Below are positions 38,162 to 48,998 of a stretch of DNA of 64,000 nt, piece by piece. The translations under genes and the position numbers were made by a program. The first letter of the stretch is position 1. Each line of letters opens with the position of its first letter. This DNA comes from Leptospira yanagawae serovar Saopaulo str. Sao Paulo = ATCC 700523 (GTDB lineage Bacteria > Spirochaetota > Leptospiria > Leptospirales > Leptospiraceae), in NCBI RefSeq assembly GCF_000332475.2, contig NZ_AOGX02000015.1, forward strand, positions 744,001 through 808,000, given 5' to 3'. A model generated the notes under the pieces. It searched no databases. It was not told the origin of the DNA and was given only the letters and a program-made list of their open reading frames with translations.

Positions 38162-41100
38162 ATGCAAGCAGACGTTAGGCGTAATCTTGATAAAATTCGC
38201 ACAATATTTCGTTCAAATTATTTATTGGCAGAATTAGAGGAATCAGAAAGGGAAACGTTAATACCATACATTGAAGTAAAATTTTTAAGGATAGGACAAA
38301 CTTTAATCAAAGCCAACCAAATGCCTGACTACATTCATTTTGTACTCACTGGCAAGTTTGGAATGAAACAAAACAAACAAGATTTAAATGTAGGTAGGTA
38401 TGCCTTTGTTGAAGTAGGAGAATCCATCGGTGAAAGGATTACCCTAACGAAAACTCCCTCCAAACATGATTATTATGCATTAGAGCCTTCCATCGTTTTA
38501 TTATTACCAACATCTCGTTTTCTAAAGTTAGTTGATTCTCATCCTGAAATTGCAGAAAAAGCTAAACATCGTGAAGAAGAACAAGAAAAATTTCATTATG
38601 TTAGGAAATTAAGTTTTTTTGATGAACTATCACCGGAAGAAATCAAATCAATTTTAAAATCCATCCAACTCATCAAAGTCCCTCAAGGTGAATTTATTTT
38701 TGTAGAAGGTGAAGAAGGGGAATCCGCATACATTGTTCGGTCAGGGAAAGTTCAAATTCGAACAGAGAATCCAAGAAAAATCATTTCGATTATGAAGTCA
38801 GGGGATATTCTCGGCGAAATTGCAATCTTCAAACAACAAAAACGTTTAGCCAGTGCAGTAACTGCAGAAGACTCAGAACTTTACCAAATTCCCGGAACTA
38901 TTTTTAGAAAAGTCATTGGTGCAGAAAAAGGCAATAAACTTGAAGAAATTGTACAATCGAGGTTACTCAGATACTCAACGTATAAAACAAAAGAAAAAGA
39001 AGAAAATTCAATTCGACCTTTTGTATCCAAACGATTTGAAATCAAAAAACCTACTGAAACAATTTTAATCGAACAAGTAACAACAGATCAATTGAGTCTT
39101 GTTGGCTTGGTTTGTTCTGAACTCGCACTCCGAGTGTTTGATAAGCCACTTCCATCCAATTGGAAAATTAGAATCAAAAATGAATTAAGTCGAAATATCA
39201 TTCCTGGTATTTTTGAACTCGCAATAGAACTAGAAAAACATGGTTTTTTAACTAAACAATTGCAGATTCCTTTTATGGAATTAACAACATTAGAAAATCC
39301 AGTTTTTATCACAGACGATGAAAACATACCTTGTTTATTGTATTTGGTGGATTTGGAATTGGATGCAGTATTAATTTCCCATCCAATCAAAGGAGTTTTT
39401 GAACTTAGCAAAGATCAGTTTTTAAAAGTTTGGGATGGGATCATCTTACAATTCTCAGTGGCTCCAGCCAGTTTGTCTGCGGAAGTAAGTTTACTTAGTT
39501 TTTTTAAAGAGCTAAGGATGTTATTTAGTCCGAAAAAAAAAGAAATTCGTTGGGTGATGGTTGCAACATTTTTCTCAGCGATTTTATCTTTATCAATTCC
39601 TTATTTAGTTCGTCAAATAGTAGACCAAGTTTTGGTATTCTCCGATCGAAATTTTTTATTTACGATAGTCATTGGTGTTACCTTGGCTGTTTTCTTTCAA
39701 ACCATGTTTTCCCTTTTTCGAAACCTAATTTCGATAGGATTGATGCAAAATTTAGAATATAATTATTTTGTAAGATTTTTTCAACATATTTTAAACCTAA
39801 CTTTGCCAGAGTTTAGAAAGTTTGAAACTGGTGATTTTACACAGAGATTAAAAGAAAACCAAAGGATTTTGGAAATCACCCAAAGATCGGGGTTGTTTTT
39901 GATTTTGGATTTGATCACTTTACCAATTTATCTTTTGGTATTGTTGCGATTGGATGTTGGGTTATCTTTTTTAGGATTATTTTTTCTTATCATTTATGCT
40001 TTGGTTGTTGTCCGTTCAGGCTCAAGGATCAAAAAATTACAAAAACATAGCTTTGAATCGAAAAAGAAAACAACTACTTTCTTTTTATCGTTATTTTCCG
40101 GTATTCAACTGATCAAATCTTCCTCTATAGAAAGTCGTTACCTTTCCAAGGGTCTGAATGAAATTGCAAGAACCATATTGACAAATCTACGTGTGGGCAA
40201 ACGTGTCCAAATTTTAGAACTCATTAGTAAGTTTTTTGAACAAATTGGACTCGTGGCTGTCATTACGTTTGGAGTGAATAAAGTATTAAATGAACAACTT
40301 TCTTTAGGAAGTTTTTTAGGTTTTTTGATTTTATACTCTTTGTTAATGGAACCAATCGTTCGATTGTGCCATCTTTATGAAGACTTAAGTGAGTTAAGAG
40401 AATCTCGGATGAGATTATCCGAAATTTATTCGTTGCCTGGTGAAATTGTCAGTTTACGTCCGTTTGGTGAGCTACCAAGGCTTACAGGAAAAATAAAGTT
40501 AGATCATATCAGTTTTCGTTATAGAGAAGGATCACCAGAGATTTTAAAAGATATTGATTTGGAGATTGAAGCTGGCGAAAAAGTCGCCATAGTCGGTCGT
40601 AGTGGTTGTGGTAAAACTACTTTAATGAGAATTATGATGGGAACTTTATCTCCTACGAAAGGAAAGGTATTCGTTGATTCTTTTGATTTATCTACCCTTG
40701 ATCCAGAAGAAGTTAGAATCCAATTTGGTGCGGTAGAACAATTCCCGATTTTATTTTCTGGAAGTATATTGGAGAATTTATCAAAAAAAAATCCATCCTT
40801 AAGAAAGGAATCTTTGTTAGCTGGAGCAAAACTAGCCTCCGTTGACCAATTTGTGGAAAGATTCCCAATGCAATACGATACAAAAATTGGTGAATCAGGT
40901 GTTGGTTTGTCTGGTGGACAAAAACAAAGGTTGGCGATCGCAAGGGCCTTAGTAACAAACCCAAGTATTTTATTTTTAGATGAACCAACGTCTGCTTTGG
41001 ATTCTGAAACAGAATCACACATCCAATCACAATGGGAAACGGTTTTTAAAGATAGAACAGTAATTCAAATTTCACATCGTTTGCACAGTACGGTGAGTGC

Positions 41101-41227
41101 TGATAAAATTATTGTTTTGGATGAAGGCAGAATTGTTGAAGTTGGCACTCACGCAGAACTCATCCAAACAAAAGGTTATTATTATCATTTATTCCCCACG
41201 TTTAATGAGGAGGAAAGTTTTGTTTAA
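38162..41227 (+). CDS. ABC exporter 1 with two cNMP-binding-like domains and a degenerate C39 domain
   Basis: A 1021-residue inner-membrane protein. Two cyclic-nucleotide-binding-fold domains occupy residues ~20-135 and ~155-270; the second has [20 protein letters not shown], close to the phosphate-binding cassette. A C39-like domain follows (~300-430), with [20 protein letters not shown] but no catalytic Cys or His. The transmembrane domain starts near 460. The NBD has [18 protein letters not shown] and [12 protein letters not shown]. This is a type I secretion or bacteriocin-type exporter; the degenerate domain probably binds substrate, as in HlyB. The adaptor gene overlaps its 3' end by eight bases. 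Confidence 0.88.
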   Translation: MQADVRRNLDKIRTIFRSNYLLAELEESERETLIPYIEVKFLRIGQTLIKANQMPDYIHFVLTGKFGMKQNKQDLNVGRYAFVEVGESIGERITLTKTPSKHDYYALEPSIVLLLPTSRFLKLVDSHPEIAEKAKHREEEQEKFHYVRKLSFFDELSPEEIKSILKSIQLIKVPQGEFIFVEGEEGESAYIVRSGKVQIRTENPRKIISIMKSGDILGEIAIFKQQKRLASAVTAEDSELYQIPGTIFRKVIGAEKGNKLEEIVQSRLLRYSTYKTKEKEENSIRPFVSKRFEIKKPTETILIEQVTTDQLSLVGLVCSELALRVFDKPLPSNWKIRIKNELSRNIIPGIFELAIELEKHGFLTKQLQIPFMELTTLENPVFITDDENIPCLLYLVDLELDAVLISHPIKGVFELSKDQFLKVWDGIILQFSVAPASLSAEVSLLSFFKELRMLFSPKKKEIRWVMVATFFSAILSLSIPYLVRQIVDQVLVFSDRNFLFTIVIGVTLAVFFQTMFSLFRNLISIGLMQNLEYNYFVRFFQHILNLTLPEFRKFETGDFTQRLKENQRILEITQRSGLFLILDLITLPIYLLVLLRLDVGLSFLGLFFLIIYALVVVRSGSRIKKLQKHSFESKKKTTTFFLSLFSGIQLIKSSSIESRYLSKGLNEIARTILTNLRVGKRVQILELISKFFEQIGLVAVITFGVNKVLNEQLSLGSFLGFLILYSLLMEPIVRLCHLYEDLSELRESRMRLSEIYSLPGEIVSLRPFGELPRLTGKIKLDHISFRYREGSPEILKDIDLEIEAGEKVAIVGRSGCGKTTLMRIMMGTLSPTKGKVFVDSFDLSTLDPEEVRIQFGAVEQFPILFSGSILENLSKKNPSLRKESLLAGAKLASVDQFVERFPMQYDTKIGESGVGLSGGQKQRLAIARALVTNPSILFLDEPTSALDSETESHIQSQWETVFKDRTVIQISHRLHSTVSADKIIVLDEGRIVEVGTHAELIQTKGYYYHLFPTFNEEESFV

Positions 41228-42323
41228 AAAATTTAAAAATCTAAAAGAAACAGATTCCAATTGGGAATCAAGACATTCTGCCTCTTATTATGATGAACTA
41301 TTAAAGCACCCGGCACCTAACTGGGAAAAGAAGGGGATTTATTTAATATCTGTTTTTTTTCTTTGTTTTGTTTTGTTTTTGATTTTTGGACGAGTTGATG
41401 TTGTTGTGCAGGCAAATGGAAACATTAGACCCAAAGGGAATTATCATGTTGTGGAGGCATTGGAAACAGGAACATTAACAAATTTGTATGTTAAGTCTGG
41501 GGATTTTCTAAAAAAAGGAGATCCTATCATGGAGTTAGAATTTTCAGAGCAACAAATTGAATTATCAAAAGACACAAATAATTTGGAATATGAAGAGAAG
41601 AAACTACAGCGACTCATTCGTAATAAAAAAGAAGCTGAAAAAATTCTGAAAAACCTTGCTTATAATTTAGAAAATAATCCAGGTTCTGCTTTGTCAGGCG
41701 GAGTATTGAATAAATTTGTAAACTTAAAGAAAGCCTATATGGATTTTCAAAATGGAGTAGGTGCAAAATTTATTTATGATCAAAGTTTATTAGAATTTAA
41801 TGAAGAGTTCGGCAATTTAAAAGACGAAATCCAAAGAGAAGAAAACATAATCTCTAGTTTACGTGGTGATACTAAATTAAAGAAAGAAAGAGTAGCAAAT
41901 GCGGTGATCAGGATGCCATTTTCTGGTGTCATCGGCGAACTAGCTGTCAACAACGTAGGTCAGAATATAATTCGTGGGCAAACTGTTGCTTCTCTTATGG
42001 AAGAAGGCCAGCCACTAGAAGCGATTGTTGAAGTGAATAGCAAAGATATTGGTGCCATTCGAATTGGACTAAGTTCTGTCATTAAAGTAAAAGCTTTCCA
42101 TCAAAATGATTTTGGTGTGGTAGAGGGAACGGTTTCGCAAATCATTCCGAATACAAAAGAAAAGGATTCTTTTTCGGTGATTTTGGTTTTGGGGACACAA
42201 GATTTAAACCAGGATGGAAAAGAATTTCAATTGTTTCCAGGCCTTAAAGTGGTCGCTGATATCGTGATCGATCGAAAAAGTATTTATCAAATTTTATTTC
42301 GTTATGCTGATCCAAGGAATTAA
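41220..42323 (+). CDS. HlyD-type membrane fusion protein
   Basis: Periplasmic adaptor linking the ABC exporters to the TolC-like channel. I place the start at TTG 41220 because AGGAGG (41208-41213) is six bases upstream; that gives 367 residues. One N-terminal helix ([19 protein letters not shown]) is followed by the barrel-sandwich front ([26 protein letters not shown]). A coiled-coil region comes next, then the second lipoyl half ([22 protein letters not shown]). It overlaps the first ABC gene by eight bases and precedes the second by two. Confidence 0.88.
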   Translation: MFKKFKNLKETDSNWESRHSASYYDELLKHPAPNWEKKGIYLISVFFLCFVLFLIFGRVDVVVQANGNIRPKGNYHVVEALETGTLTNLYVKSGDFLKKGDPIMELEFSEQQIELSKDTNNLEYEEKKLQRLIRNKKEAEKILKNLAYNLENNPGSALSGGVLNKFVNLKKAYMDFQNGVGAKFIYDQSLLEFNEEFGNLKDEIQREENIISSLRGDTKLKKERVANAVIRMPFSGVIGELAVNNVGQNIIRGQTVASLMEEGQPLEAIVEVNSKDIGAIRIGLSSVIKVKAFHQNDFGVVEGTVSQIIPNTKEKDSFSVILVLGTQDLNQDGKEFQLFPGLKVVADIVIDRKSIYQILFRYADPRN

Positions 42324-42325
42324 GT

Positions 42326-45300
42326 TTGAAACGTAACTTAAAAGAAATTCCGAATTTGGTTAGAGAAGATAGTTTTTTATCATTATTACCTTCATCAGAT
42401 ATCAAAAAACTTTTAACACTATTTGAATTTCGATCACTTGTGGCAGGTGATAAGATCATAGGTAATGAAACTGATTCCATTCCTATTTTGATTTTAGAAA
42501 CAGGTAGAATTCAGGTAAAAATCAAAATCAACCAAAGTGAACTTTTAATAAAAACCATTTCAGAAGAATCAATTTATGGGATTGGTGAGTACTCTTCTGA
42601 TTCTTTGCAGAAACAAATCTATTATGCAGAAGAAAATTCAAAAGTATTGGTTCTACCAACTTCTTCTTTTGCAAAATTTATATTAACAGATAAACATAGG
42701 AAAAAACTTTGGGATGAATATAAGGAGAATGTTCAATTAAGAGATGAATTGAGAATCCATCCATACTTCCGAAAACTTTCAAATACGGAAATCCAAGAGT
42801 TATCAAAACTTCTTGTGAAACGTAAGATCAATTCAGGTCAAATATTAATCAAAGAAGGAAGTGTAAGCTCTTCACTTTTCTTTATCAAAACGGGAAAGTT
42901 TAAAGTAACAAAATCAACTTGGCAAAAAGATTATTTTTCCTATGTTGAAGCGGGTTCAGTATTGGGGGAGATGGGTGTATTAGAAAAAAAAGTTCGAAAT
43001 GCAACGGTAACAGCAATAGAAGATAGTTATGTATATGAATTGTCTTTGAAACACGCAGAATCCTTTTTTAAAAAGTCTGAAAGTTTGTTGATAACCATTC
43101 GTTCCATTATGAATGAACGAAAATTAAATTTAGGGGACAGAGCAGATGAAAGTGATTTCGAATTTTCAAATATTTATGAAGAAGATCAGTTTCATTTTTT
43201 ACCTAAAATAAAATTTTCACCTCCTTTACGAAATCAAATTCGATTTCCATTTTTATTCCAAGAAGGTAAGTCACAATCGGGTGATGTTTGTCGGAAAATG
43301 ATTTTTCGATATTGGGGTTATACTTTTGCTGAATATGATTCGGATCCTTTGTTTCCCGATTTCGATCACGACATCCTTCCACATCATTGGAAACAATGTT
43401 TTGGTGAAGAAAAAGGAAATTGTTATTTCGTAAACTGGAGGGACCACGAATCAGAAATTGGTTCTATACCCACCATAAACTTTTTTGAAAATACTAGATT
43501 TATCATCGTCAAACAAATTGGTAAAAAATTTGTTACGATTCTTGACCCTGAAAATGGTGAAACAGTTTTATCGCGTGAAGAATGGGAAAAAAAATCTTCA
43601 AAGATTTTAATTTATTTTGTACCTAAAGTATTACCAAAAACATCATTTGAATGGAAAAATCGTTTTTTTGCTGGTATTGGAGAATATTTTTTACCGGCGA
43701 TCCAATACTTAAAAGCGGGAATCCTTGCTAGTTTTTTATTAAAGGGTTTAGAAGTATTCATTCCTTTAGTAAATTTGTATCTCATTGATGCCGTTTTGTT
43801 ACAAGAAAATAGAGAATTTTTTTTACCAGTAATCTTTGCGATTGTATTACTCAGTCTATCACAGTCATTTTTAGGATACTTTCGATCCAATGTCATTTTT
43901 TTTACAAGTAATAGAGTAAACCAAACAATTGCGATTCGTTTTTTAGTGAAATTGATATCTTTACCTATTTCATTTTTTGAGAGAAATAAAAAAGGAGAAA
44001 TTTTAAATCGATGGGAAGAAATTGAGTCAGTAATTTTGTTTTTTTCAGATCAAGGAGCAATGAAGATCTTTGATTTGATTTTTAGTTCTCTTGTATTTAT
44101 CATCTTTTTGTTTTTATCCCCCATATTACTTTTCATTATTATCCTTCTAATAATTCCTGAGTTTTTGGTGCTTAGATTTTTATCTCCCAAAATCATTGAG
44201 GAAACTAAAAAAGAATCTTTAAAAAGATCGGAGACTTTAAGTTACTTTATTGAGTCTGTAAATGGATTTGAAACCATTAAAAATTTGGGAGCAACTTATT
44301 CCCATAGATGGGACTTTGAAAAAAGATTAACATCACAATTAAATTCAGAAAGTAAAAAATTGTACTATTCGAACTTATTATCAACTAACACGGATTTCTT
44401 TAAACAAATCACGATAGTTGCAGTCATGCTTGTTGGAAGTCTACTAATTTTAAATGATTTGCTCACCTTGGGCACTTTGTATGCAATCGTAGGTTTGATC
44501 ACTTATATCAGAACACCTTTGATTTCTTTATATGATGATTTTTTGAAATTTCAAAAAGCGAATTTAGCATGGAATCGATTGAGGAGTTTTGAGTCATTGG
44601 ATAGCGAAATTTCTGATAAAGATAATTTGTTCAAGGTTGATTTACCAGAAGTGAAAGGTGATATCGAATTTAGAAATATCAACTTTGCTTATGATAATCA
44701 AAAACCAGAGTCAGGAATTCGAAATTTATCATTAAAAATTCAAGCTGGAAAAAAAGTTGCCTTTGTTGGTAGAAGTGGGAGTGGAAAATCAACAATCATT
44801 AAATTGTTGTTAGGTCTTTATAACCCTAAACAAGGTGAGATATTCGTCGATGAAATATCCCTTAATGAAATTTGGTTGCCCAGTTTACGAACAAAAATCG
44901 GAGTTTGTTTCCAAGAAAATCCGCTGATTGCAGGAACAGTTAGAGAAAATATTTCCATCACAAAACCAGAAGCAACACTGAGTGAAGTAGTGGAAGCCGC
45001 CAAACTTGCTTGTATTCACGATGATATTGTAAAGTTACCACTAGGTTACGATACAGAATTAGCAGACCGGGGATTTAGCTTTTCTGGTGGTCAAAAACAG
45101 AGAATTTCCATCGCAAGATTGTTTTTGCAACGTCCCAATGTTTTGCTATTAGATGAGCCTACTGCTTCCCTTGATAAAGAGACAGAATCAAGAATTCTGT
45201 CTCATATAAATTCTGTCTTTGCCGATGCGACCATCATTACAGTTGCACACCGATTGGATACAATCAGACACTATGATCAAATTTTTGTTTTAGAAAGAGG

Positions 45301-45391
45301 CAAATTGGACTCAAAAGGAAATCATAAGGAATTACTTTCTAAAGGTGGAATTTACCAATTACTTCATTCTAAACAAGAAGCAATCCGATAA
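42326..45391 (+). CDS. ABC exporter 2 with two cNMP-binding-like domains and a degenerate C39 domain
   Basis: A 1021-residue paralogue of the first exporter. Two cyclic-nucleotide-binding-like domains lie at ~10-125 and ~145-265 (GSVLGEMGVLEKKVRNATV). The C39-like domain around 310-435 reads SQSGDVCRKMIFRYWGY; the retained Cys aligns with the second, non-catalytic Cys of C39 peptidases, and the nucleophile position is Ser. The His position reads TRFIIV. NBD motifs are intact: VGRSGSGKST, FSGGQKQR, VLLLDEPTASLD. It starts with TTG, AAGGA seven bases upstream. It may form a heterodimer or a second pump with exporter 1. Confidence 0.88.
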   Translation: MKRNLKEIPNLVREDSFLSLLPSSDIKKLLTLFEFRSLVAGDKIIGNETDSIPILILETGRIQVKIKINQSELLIKTISEESIYGIGEYSSDSLQKQIYYAEENSKVLVLPTSSFAKFILTDKHRKKLWDEYKENVQLRDELRIHPYFRKLSNTEIQELSKLLVKRKINSGQILIKEGSVSSSLFFIKTGKFKVTKSTWQKDYFSYVEAGSVLGEMGVLEKKVRNATVTAIEDSYVYELSLKHAESFFKKSESLLITIRSIMNERKLNLGDRADESDFEFSNIYEEDQFHFLPKIKFSPPLRNQIRFPFLFQEGKSQSGDVCRKMIFRYWGYTFAEYDSDPLFPDFDHDILPHHWKQCFGEEKGNCYFVNWRDHESEIGSIPTINFFENTRFIIVKQIGKKFVTILDPENGETVLSREEWEKKSSKILIYFVPKVLPKTSFEWKNRFFAGIGEYFLPAIQYLKAGILASFLLKGLEVFIPLVNLYLIDAVLLQENREFFLPVIFAIVLLSLSQSFLGYFRSNVIFFTSNRVNQTIAIRFLVKLISLPISFFERNKKGEILNRWEEIESVILFFSDQGAMKIFDLIFSSLVFIIFLFLSPILLFIIILLIIPEFLVLRFLSPKIIEETKKESLKRSETLSYFIESVNGFETIKNLGATYSHRWDFEKRLTSQLNSESKKLYYSNLLSTNTDFFKQITIVAVMLVGSLLILNDLLTLGTLYAIVGLITYIRTPLISLYDDFLKFQKANLAWNRLRSFESLDSEISDKDNLFKVDLPEVKGDIEFRNINFAYDNQKPESGIRNLSLKIQAGKKVAFVGRSGSGKSTIIKLLLGLYNPKQGEIFVDEISLNEIWLPSLRTKIGVCFQENPLIAGTVRENISITKPEATLSEVVEAAKLACIHDDIVKLPLGYDTELADRGFSFSGGQKQRISIARLFLQRPNVLLLDEPTASLDKETESRILSHINSVFADATIITVAHRLDTIRHYDQIFVLERGKLDSKGNHKELLSKGGIYQLLHSKQEAIR

Positions 45392-45399
45392 TTGAATTA

Positions 45400-46758
45400 G
45401 TGACTCACTTAAGGAAATTTAACTATATTCTTTTTTTCCTTTTTTTGTCAAATATGCAGTTGGCAGGGGAGGTTGTAAATTTTACAGATTTACCAAGGTT
45501 AGTTGGTGAAAAATCATATGAACTAAAATTGAAAGAACTAGAAATCCAACGCAAAAAAGTTGATATTGACTCTAAAAATTTACGTTATTTACCTTCTGTA
45601 AATTTAGACCATACTCCTTTTTTTGAATCACTTCGTGGAGATGGTTATAATCGCAAAGGATGGAATACTACTTTAAATCTGAACTGGAATTTTCAAGAAC
45701 AAGGTAATACAATATTCACTAATCTGATTTTAGAATTAGAATATGAACGTCTGCTTTTGGAATACAGAGCATTGTATCAAAAGGAACTTTTTGACCAAGC
45801 CTTTCAATATGCTGAAACATTAAAACTTTTAGCATTTTATGATTATGATTTTTCAAATGAATCTGATGCAGACAAACAATTTCAAACAGTTCAAAAATTG
45901 TATAAACAAGGCATTGAATCTTATTTAGTGACACAAAACTCGAAAGTGGATTACTTCTTTTATAAATACAATGCAATTAAATCAAGGTTAGACCAACAAA
46001 AAAGCCAATCTATTTTTAGAAGAAAATTTTTATTAAAAGATGTAACTTTAAAACAAATTCCGGAACGTGAGTATAAAATTTTGCCATTGGAAGAAACTTT
46101 GAAAGAATATGAAAAAAACTTATCAGAGGTAAATTTTGATATAGTATTAACTTTGAATAAAGTAAAAATATTAGAGGTTCAAAAACAAGTAAGATTTAAC
46201 GATTTATGGGTACCCGACTTTTTTGTGAATGTATACAATCAAAATGCAAGGGAATCTTATTCTGGACTTAGTGGTACATGGTCAAACTCACAACAATTGT
46301 ATGACTACAGTCGAAATGATTATAGTATTTATGCTAGATCATCGGATTCGGATTTTAATGTTGGTGGTAATTTTGGATTTCGATTTCCTTTATTCAATCG
46401 TTGGTTGGATAAAAACGAATTTGATAAATCAAAAATTGAAGTTAAGTTAGCAAAATCTGAATCACAATTTTTACGTGAAAATACAGGTTTACATTTGTAT
46501 GAACTGATCCAACAACATAACAACCTAGTAGAATTGTACGAAATTTCGAGAGAAAGCAAAAGAATCGCTGAAGAAAACTATCAAATCATGGAGAAAGCTT
46601 ACAAAACAGGATCTGCGTCTATCATCGAATTGCAAACGGTAGATAGACGCTTAAGAGATGTTATGCGAAATGAAATTCAAAATCGATATGATTTGATTCA
46701 ATTGAGACTCCAAATTGGATTACTTCTCGGTGATACAATGAAGTTTTTAAACAACTAA
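45400..46758 (+). CDS. TolC-like outer-membrane efflux protein
   Basis: A 452-residue protein with a signal segment (YILFFLFLSNMQLAGEV) and the alpha-helical repeats of the outer-membrane-factor family. Paired features are ELKLKELEIQRKKVDID and ENYQIMEKAYKTGSASIIELQTVDRRLRD, the latter a typical TolC/CusC block. It would form the trans-envelope channel for the exporter pair. The only start giving the full signal peptide is GTG at 45400, which lacks a good ribosome site; coupling to the upstream gene is likely. It ends overlapping the convergent lipoprotein gene by four bases. Confidence 0.84.
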   Translation: MTHLRKFNYILFFLFLSNMQLAGEVVNFTDLPRLVGEKSYELKLKELEIQRKKVDIDSKNLRYLPSVNLDHTPFFESLRGDGYNRKGWNTTLNLNWNFQEQGNTIFTNLILELEYERLLLEYRALYQKELFDQAFQYAETLKLLAFYDYDFSNESDADKQFQTVQKLYKQGIESYLVTQNSKVDYFFYKYNAIKSRLDQQKSQSIFRRKFLLKDVTLKQIPEREYKILPLEETLKEYEKNLSEVNFDIVLTLNKVKILEVQKQVRFNDLWVPDFFVNVYNQNARESYSGLSGTWSNSQQLYDYSRNDYSIYARSSDSDFNVGGNFGFRFPLFNRWLDKNEFDKSKIEVKLAKSESQFLRENTGLHLYELIQQHNNLVELYEISRESKRIAEENYQIMEKAYKTGSASIIELQTVDRRLRDVMRNEIQNRYDLIQLRLQIGLLLGDTMKFLNN

Positions 46759-47117
46759 AGCCCTAAATTGTCAGATTCTTTTTCTTTTTGTTTCGCTTTT
46801 TTCATACCACATTTTTCTGTTTTCCATTTATCTAGTATATCATCCGCTCTCATTTTGTTTCTATATTGAATGAAAGGTGTTGTGAGAATTGGATAAATAA
46901 AAATTGGAGAGATCGCTGTATTGAGTAGTGATAAACTTACGACTAATCCTAATGTTAATACGTTTTCATCAAAAACTTCTGTTACTTGGCGTTTAGTTTG
47001 AAAATAATATGCCAAACATTCATCAGTATTGTTGGCAGGTTGGAAAGGAATGCTTACACAACTAACCATTTGTGAAAAAATAAGGATTACAATGATTCTT
47101 CTATACTTTTGATACAT
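46755..47117 (-). CDS. Small lipoprotein
   Basis: A 120-residue protein with signal peptide RRIIVILIFSQMVSC, giving a lipidated Cys20. The middle carries a hydrophobic stretch (LTLGLVVSLSLLNTAISPIFIYPIL), and the end is Lys-rich and charged. A distant likeness to YceK/YidQ-type lipoproteins is possible but not convincing. It overlaps the upstream lipoprotein gene by 31 bases, so the two are translated from one message. Confidence 0.68.
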   Translation of the reverse strand: MYQKYRRIIVILIFSQMVSCVSIPFQPANNTDECLAYYFQTKRQVTEVFDENVLTLGLVVSLSLLNTAISPIFIYPILTTPFIQYRNKMRADDILDKWKTEKCGMKKAKQKEKESDNLGL

Positions 47118-47662
47118 GTATTTACTGCTTCTAAGTTTGTTTCTTCAACCATTCGTTGGAATTTTCTCACTTGATAAAAACCATAGAGGTATTCAAGAGC
47201 ATTCCCCTTTTTGACAATAGTTTCCTCTTTAACTAAATTTTGATTTAAGAAGAGTTTGTATTGAAACTCCACACTATATTCGCCTATTCGGTATTGGATG
47301 GGCCAAATTGCTGTGAATGGCCAAAGGGCAGGCCATGAAATCCACCAATTGTATTTATCGTCATAATTAGTTTTCATTTCAATATCAATGGTATAAAATT
47401 CTTTTATGGAATTTGGTTCTAATTCGGTTATCACATTGGAAAATAATGCAGCTGATTGTAAATGACCCTTAAATGATTTCCTCCAAGCATCTGTATAAAC
47501 ACCACGATCTGCGGACAAAATTTCAAACTTCCCAATGACAAGGGTTAACTTAGATTTGATTCGATCCGTATTTCCATTGATTGTTGGAGGAGGGACTTGC
47601 CTGAGGTCAGTTGCACATTGTAACAGGAACAAAATGCCTAAAAAGGGGATAAACTGTTTCAT
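47087..47662 (-). CDS. Lipoprotein of unknown function
   Basis: About 191 residues from the ATG at 47662; a GTG two codons upstream is also possible. The signal peptide IPFLGILFLLQC gives an early lipidated Cys. The rest is a compact alpha/beta sequence including a Trp-rich segment (WWISWPALWPFTAIWPIQY), which may sit at a membrane. No known family is recognised. The following small lipoprotein gene overlaps it. Confidence 0.7.
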   Translation of the reverse strand: MKQFIPFLGILFLLQCATDLRQVPPPTINGNTDRIKSKLTLVIGKFEILSADRGVYTDAWRKSFKGHLQSAALFSNVITELEPNSIKEFYTIDIEMKTNYDDKYNWWISWPALWPFTAIWPIQYRIGEYSVEFQYKLFLNQNLVKEETIVKKGNALEYLYGFYQVRKFQRMVEETNLEAVNTCIKSIEESL

Positions 47663-47698
47663 TCTCACGGTTAGATCGTGCAGAATTTAAAGAATCAA

Positions 47699-48997
47699 TC
47701 AATCAATTTTCTTTTGTTCGAAGATGAGAATGTGGTTTTCTATTTTTGAAATGAGAGAATACCCGGAAGGAACATCACTCAAATTAACAAAGTCCTTTCC
47801 TTGGTAGTAAACAAAATATTTGGCCGCATAAATTTTGTTAGGTAAAAACAACTGGATCTCGTTTCGATTGGAAAGGTATTGGGGAACATTGGAAACAATG
47901 GATTCCCCTGGAAGGAGTTTGCGTAAAATTGATACATCCTTAGTCGTCACCTGGCGATTCATGAAATCTTTCCGATAGGAATACATTTTTGAAGGTGGAC
48001 CAAAAAAGCAGAACATGATTATGGAAACTATAAGAGAAGATAAAATTAATATTTGTTTCCGTTTGTAAAAATAGTTTTCTAAAGTTTCGATAAAGCAAAT
48101 GAAAAGAATAGGAATCGGAAGAAAACTATGATGGGTAAATGGGCTTTTGTTCACTTCAAATTTTGAAAAAAGTGAATACAATGCATAAGGAAGTAAACAC
48201 CAAGTCAAACGATGGAATAAAGGTAAAAACAATAGAGGTAATGTCAAAAATAAAAATAGATAAGGAAATAAATGTAGGTTTTTTAGAGCAGTAAGAGGGT
48301 CGTCGTAACGTTCTAGATGTGCCAATTTAAAATGATTTGATTGGTGGTAAAAATAATTGAGTAAAGAAAGAGAAAGTAATAAATAAAATAAAGAAATAAA
48401 TCCAATCAGTCTGCTTTCTTTTTTATGCGAATTCCAAATGAGTATCGAGAACGTAATCCAGACTAAACTTGTTTCCTCTTTCGTCATAAGGCTTAGGCAA
48501 AAAAATAAGAACCAAAATTTGGATTGTTTTCTCCAGAATAAAAAAAACAGAAAGAATAACGGAATCCACATTACTTCTGGATGAAAATTAAAAATTTGGA
48601 TCCAATAGATTGGAAGAAATAATGCATATAACACTGGATAGAAATATAAATATGATTTTTTATTTTCAAAGAATGGAAAAAACAGGATTGGTATCGTTAA
48701 CAAAAATGCCTGTAAAATAAGTAAAAACTCAACCCCAGGAAAAATATGATAGAGTAAAGCAATCGGATAAATATACCAATTGATGTGATCAGCGAAATAA
48801 TGGTGAGCATCGCCATTTAATCCGAGTGAGGTGAATGCATTTCCAGTATGATTCAACTGATAAAAAAGATTTTCAAAAAGTCCAATATCAACGCCCGCAC
48901 CCATATGTTGGTAACGAAAGATAGCACGTTCAGACAGATAATAAAAAATGATACTCCAAATTAGAATGGCTGGAGTTAACTTCCAAAAAGATCTCAT
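47699..48997 (-). CDS. DUF2079-type polytopic membrane protein
   Basis: About 432 residues with roughly ten membrane helices. The GAGVDIGLFENLFYQL segment near the N-terminus, followed by HHYFADHINWYIYPIALLY and FNFHPEVMWIPLFFL, matches the DUF2079 family. Its members resemble GT-C glycosyltransferases, with an acidic residue in the first periplasmic loop. I use the ATG at 48997, next to the stop of the upstream gene; the longer GTG frame from 49036 would overlap that gene. Substrate unknown. Confidence 0.78.
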   Translation of the reverse strand: MRSFWKLTPAILIWSIIFYYLSERAIFRYQHMGAGVDIGLFENLFYQLNHTGNAFTSLGLNGDAHHYFADHINWYIYPIALLYHIFPGVEFLLILQAFLLTIPILFFPFFENKKSYLYFYPVLYALFLPIYWIQIFNFHPEVMWIPLFFLFFLFWRKQSKFWFLFFCLSLMTKEETSLVWITFSILIWNSHKKESRLIGFISLFYLLLSLSLLNYFYHQSNHFKLAHLERYDDPLTALKNLHLFPYLFLFLTLPLLFLPLFHRLTWCLLPYALYSLFSKFEVNKSPFTHHSFLPIPILFICFIETLENYFYKRKQILILSSLIVSIIMFCFFGPPSKMYSYRKDFMNRQVTTKDVSILRKLLPGESIVSNVPQYLSNRNEIQLFLPNKIYAAKYFVYYQGKDFVNLSDVPSGYSLISKIENHILIFEQKKID

Positions 48998-48998
48998 T

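Noticed and set aside
40519..41022. 167-codon minus-strand frame
   Set aside because: Antisense to the ATPase domain of the first ABC exporter; the motifs are clearly on the plus strand.
47692..47705. Tandem AATC repeats at the end of the DUF2079 gene
   Set aside because: Only three to four copies and not placed at a gene start; unlikely to be a phase-variable tract.
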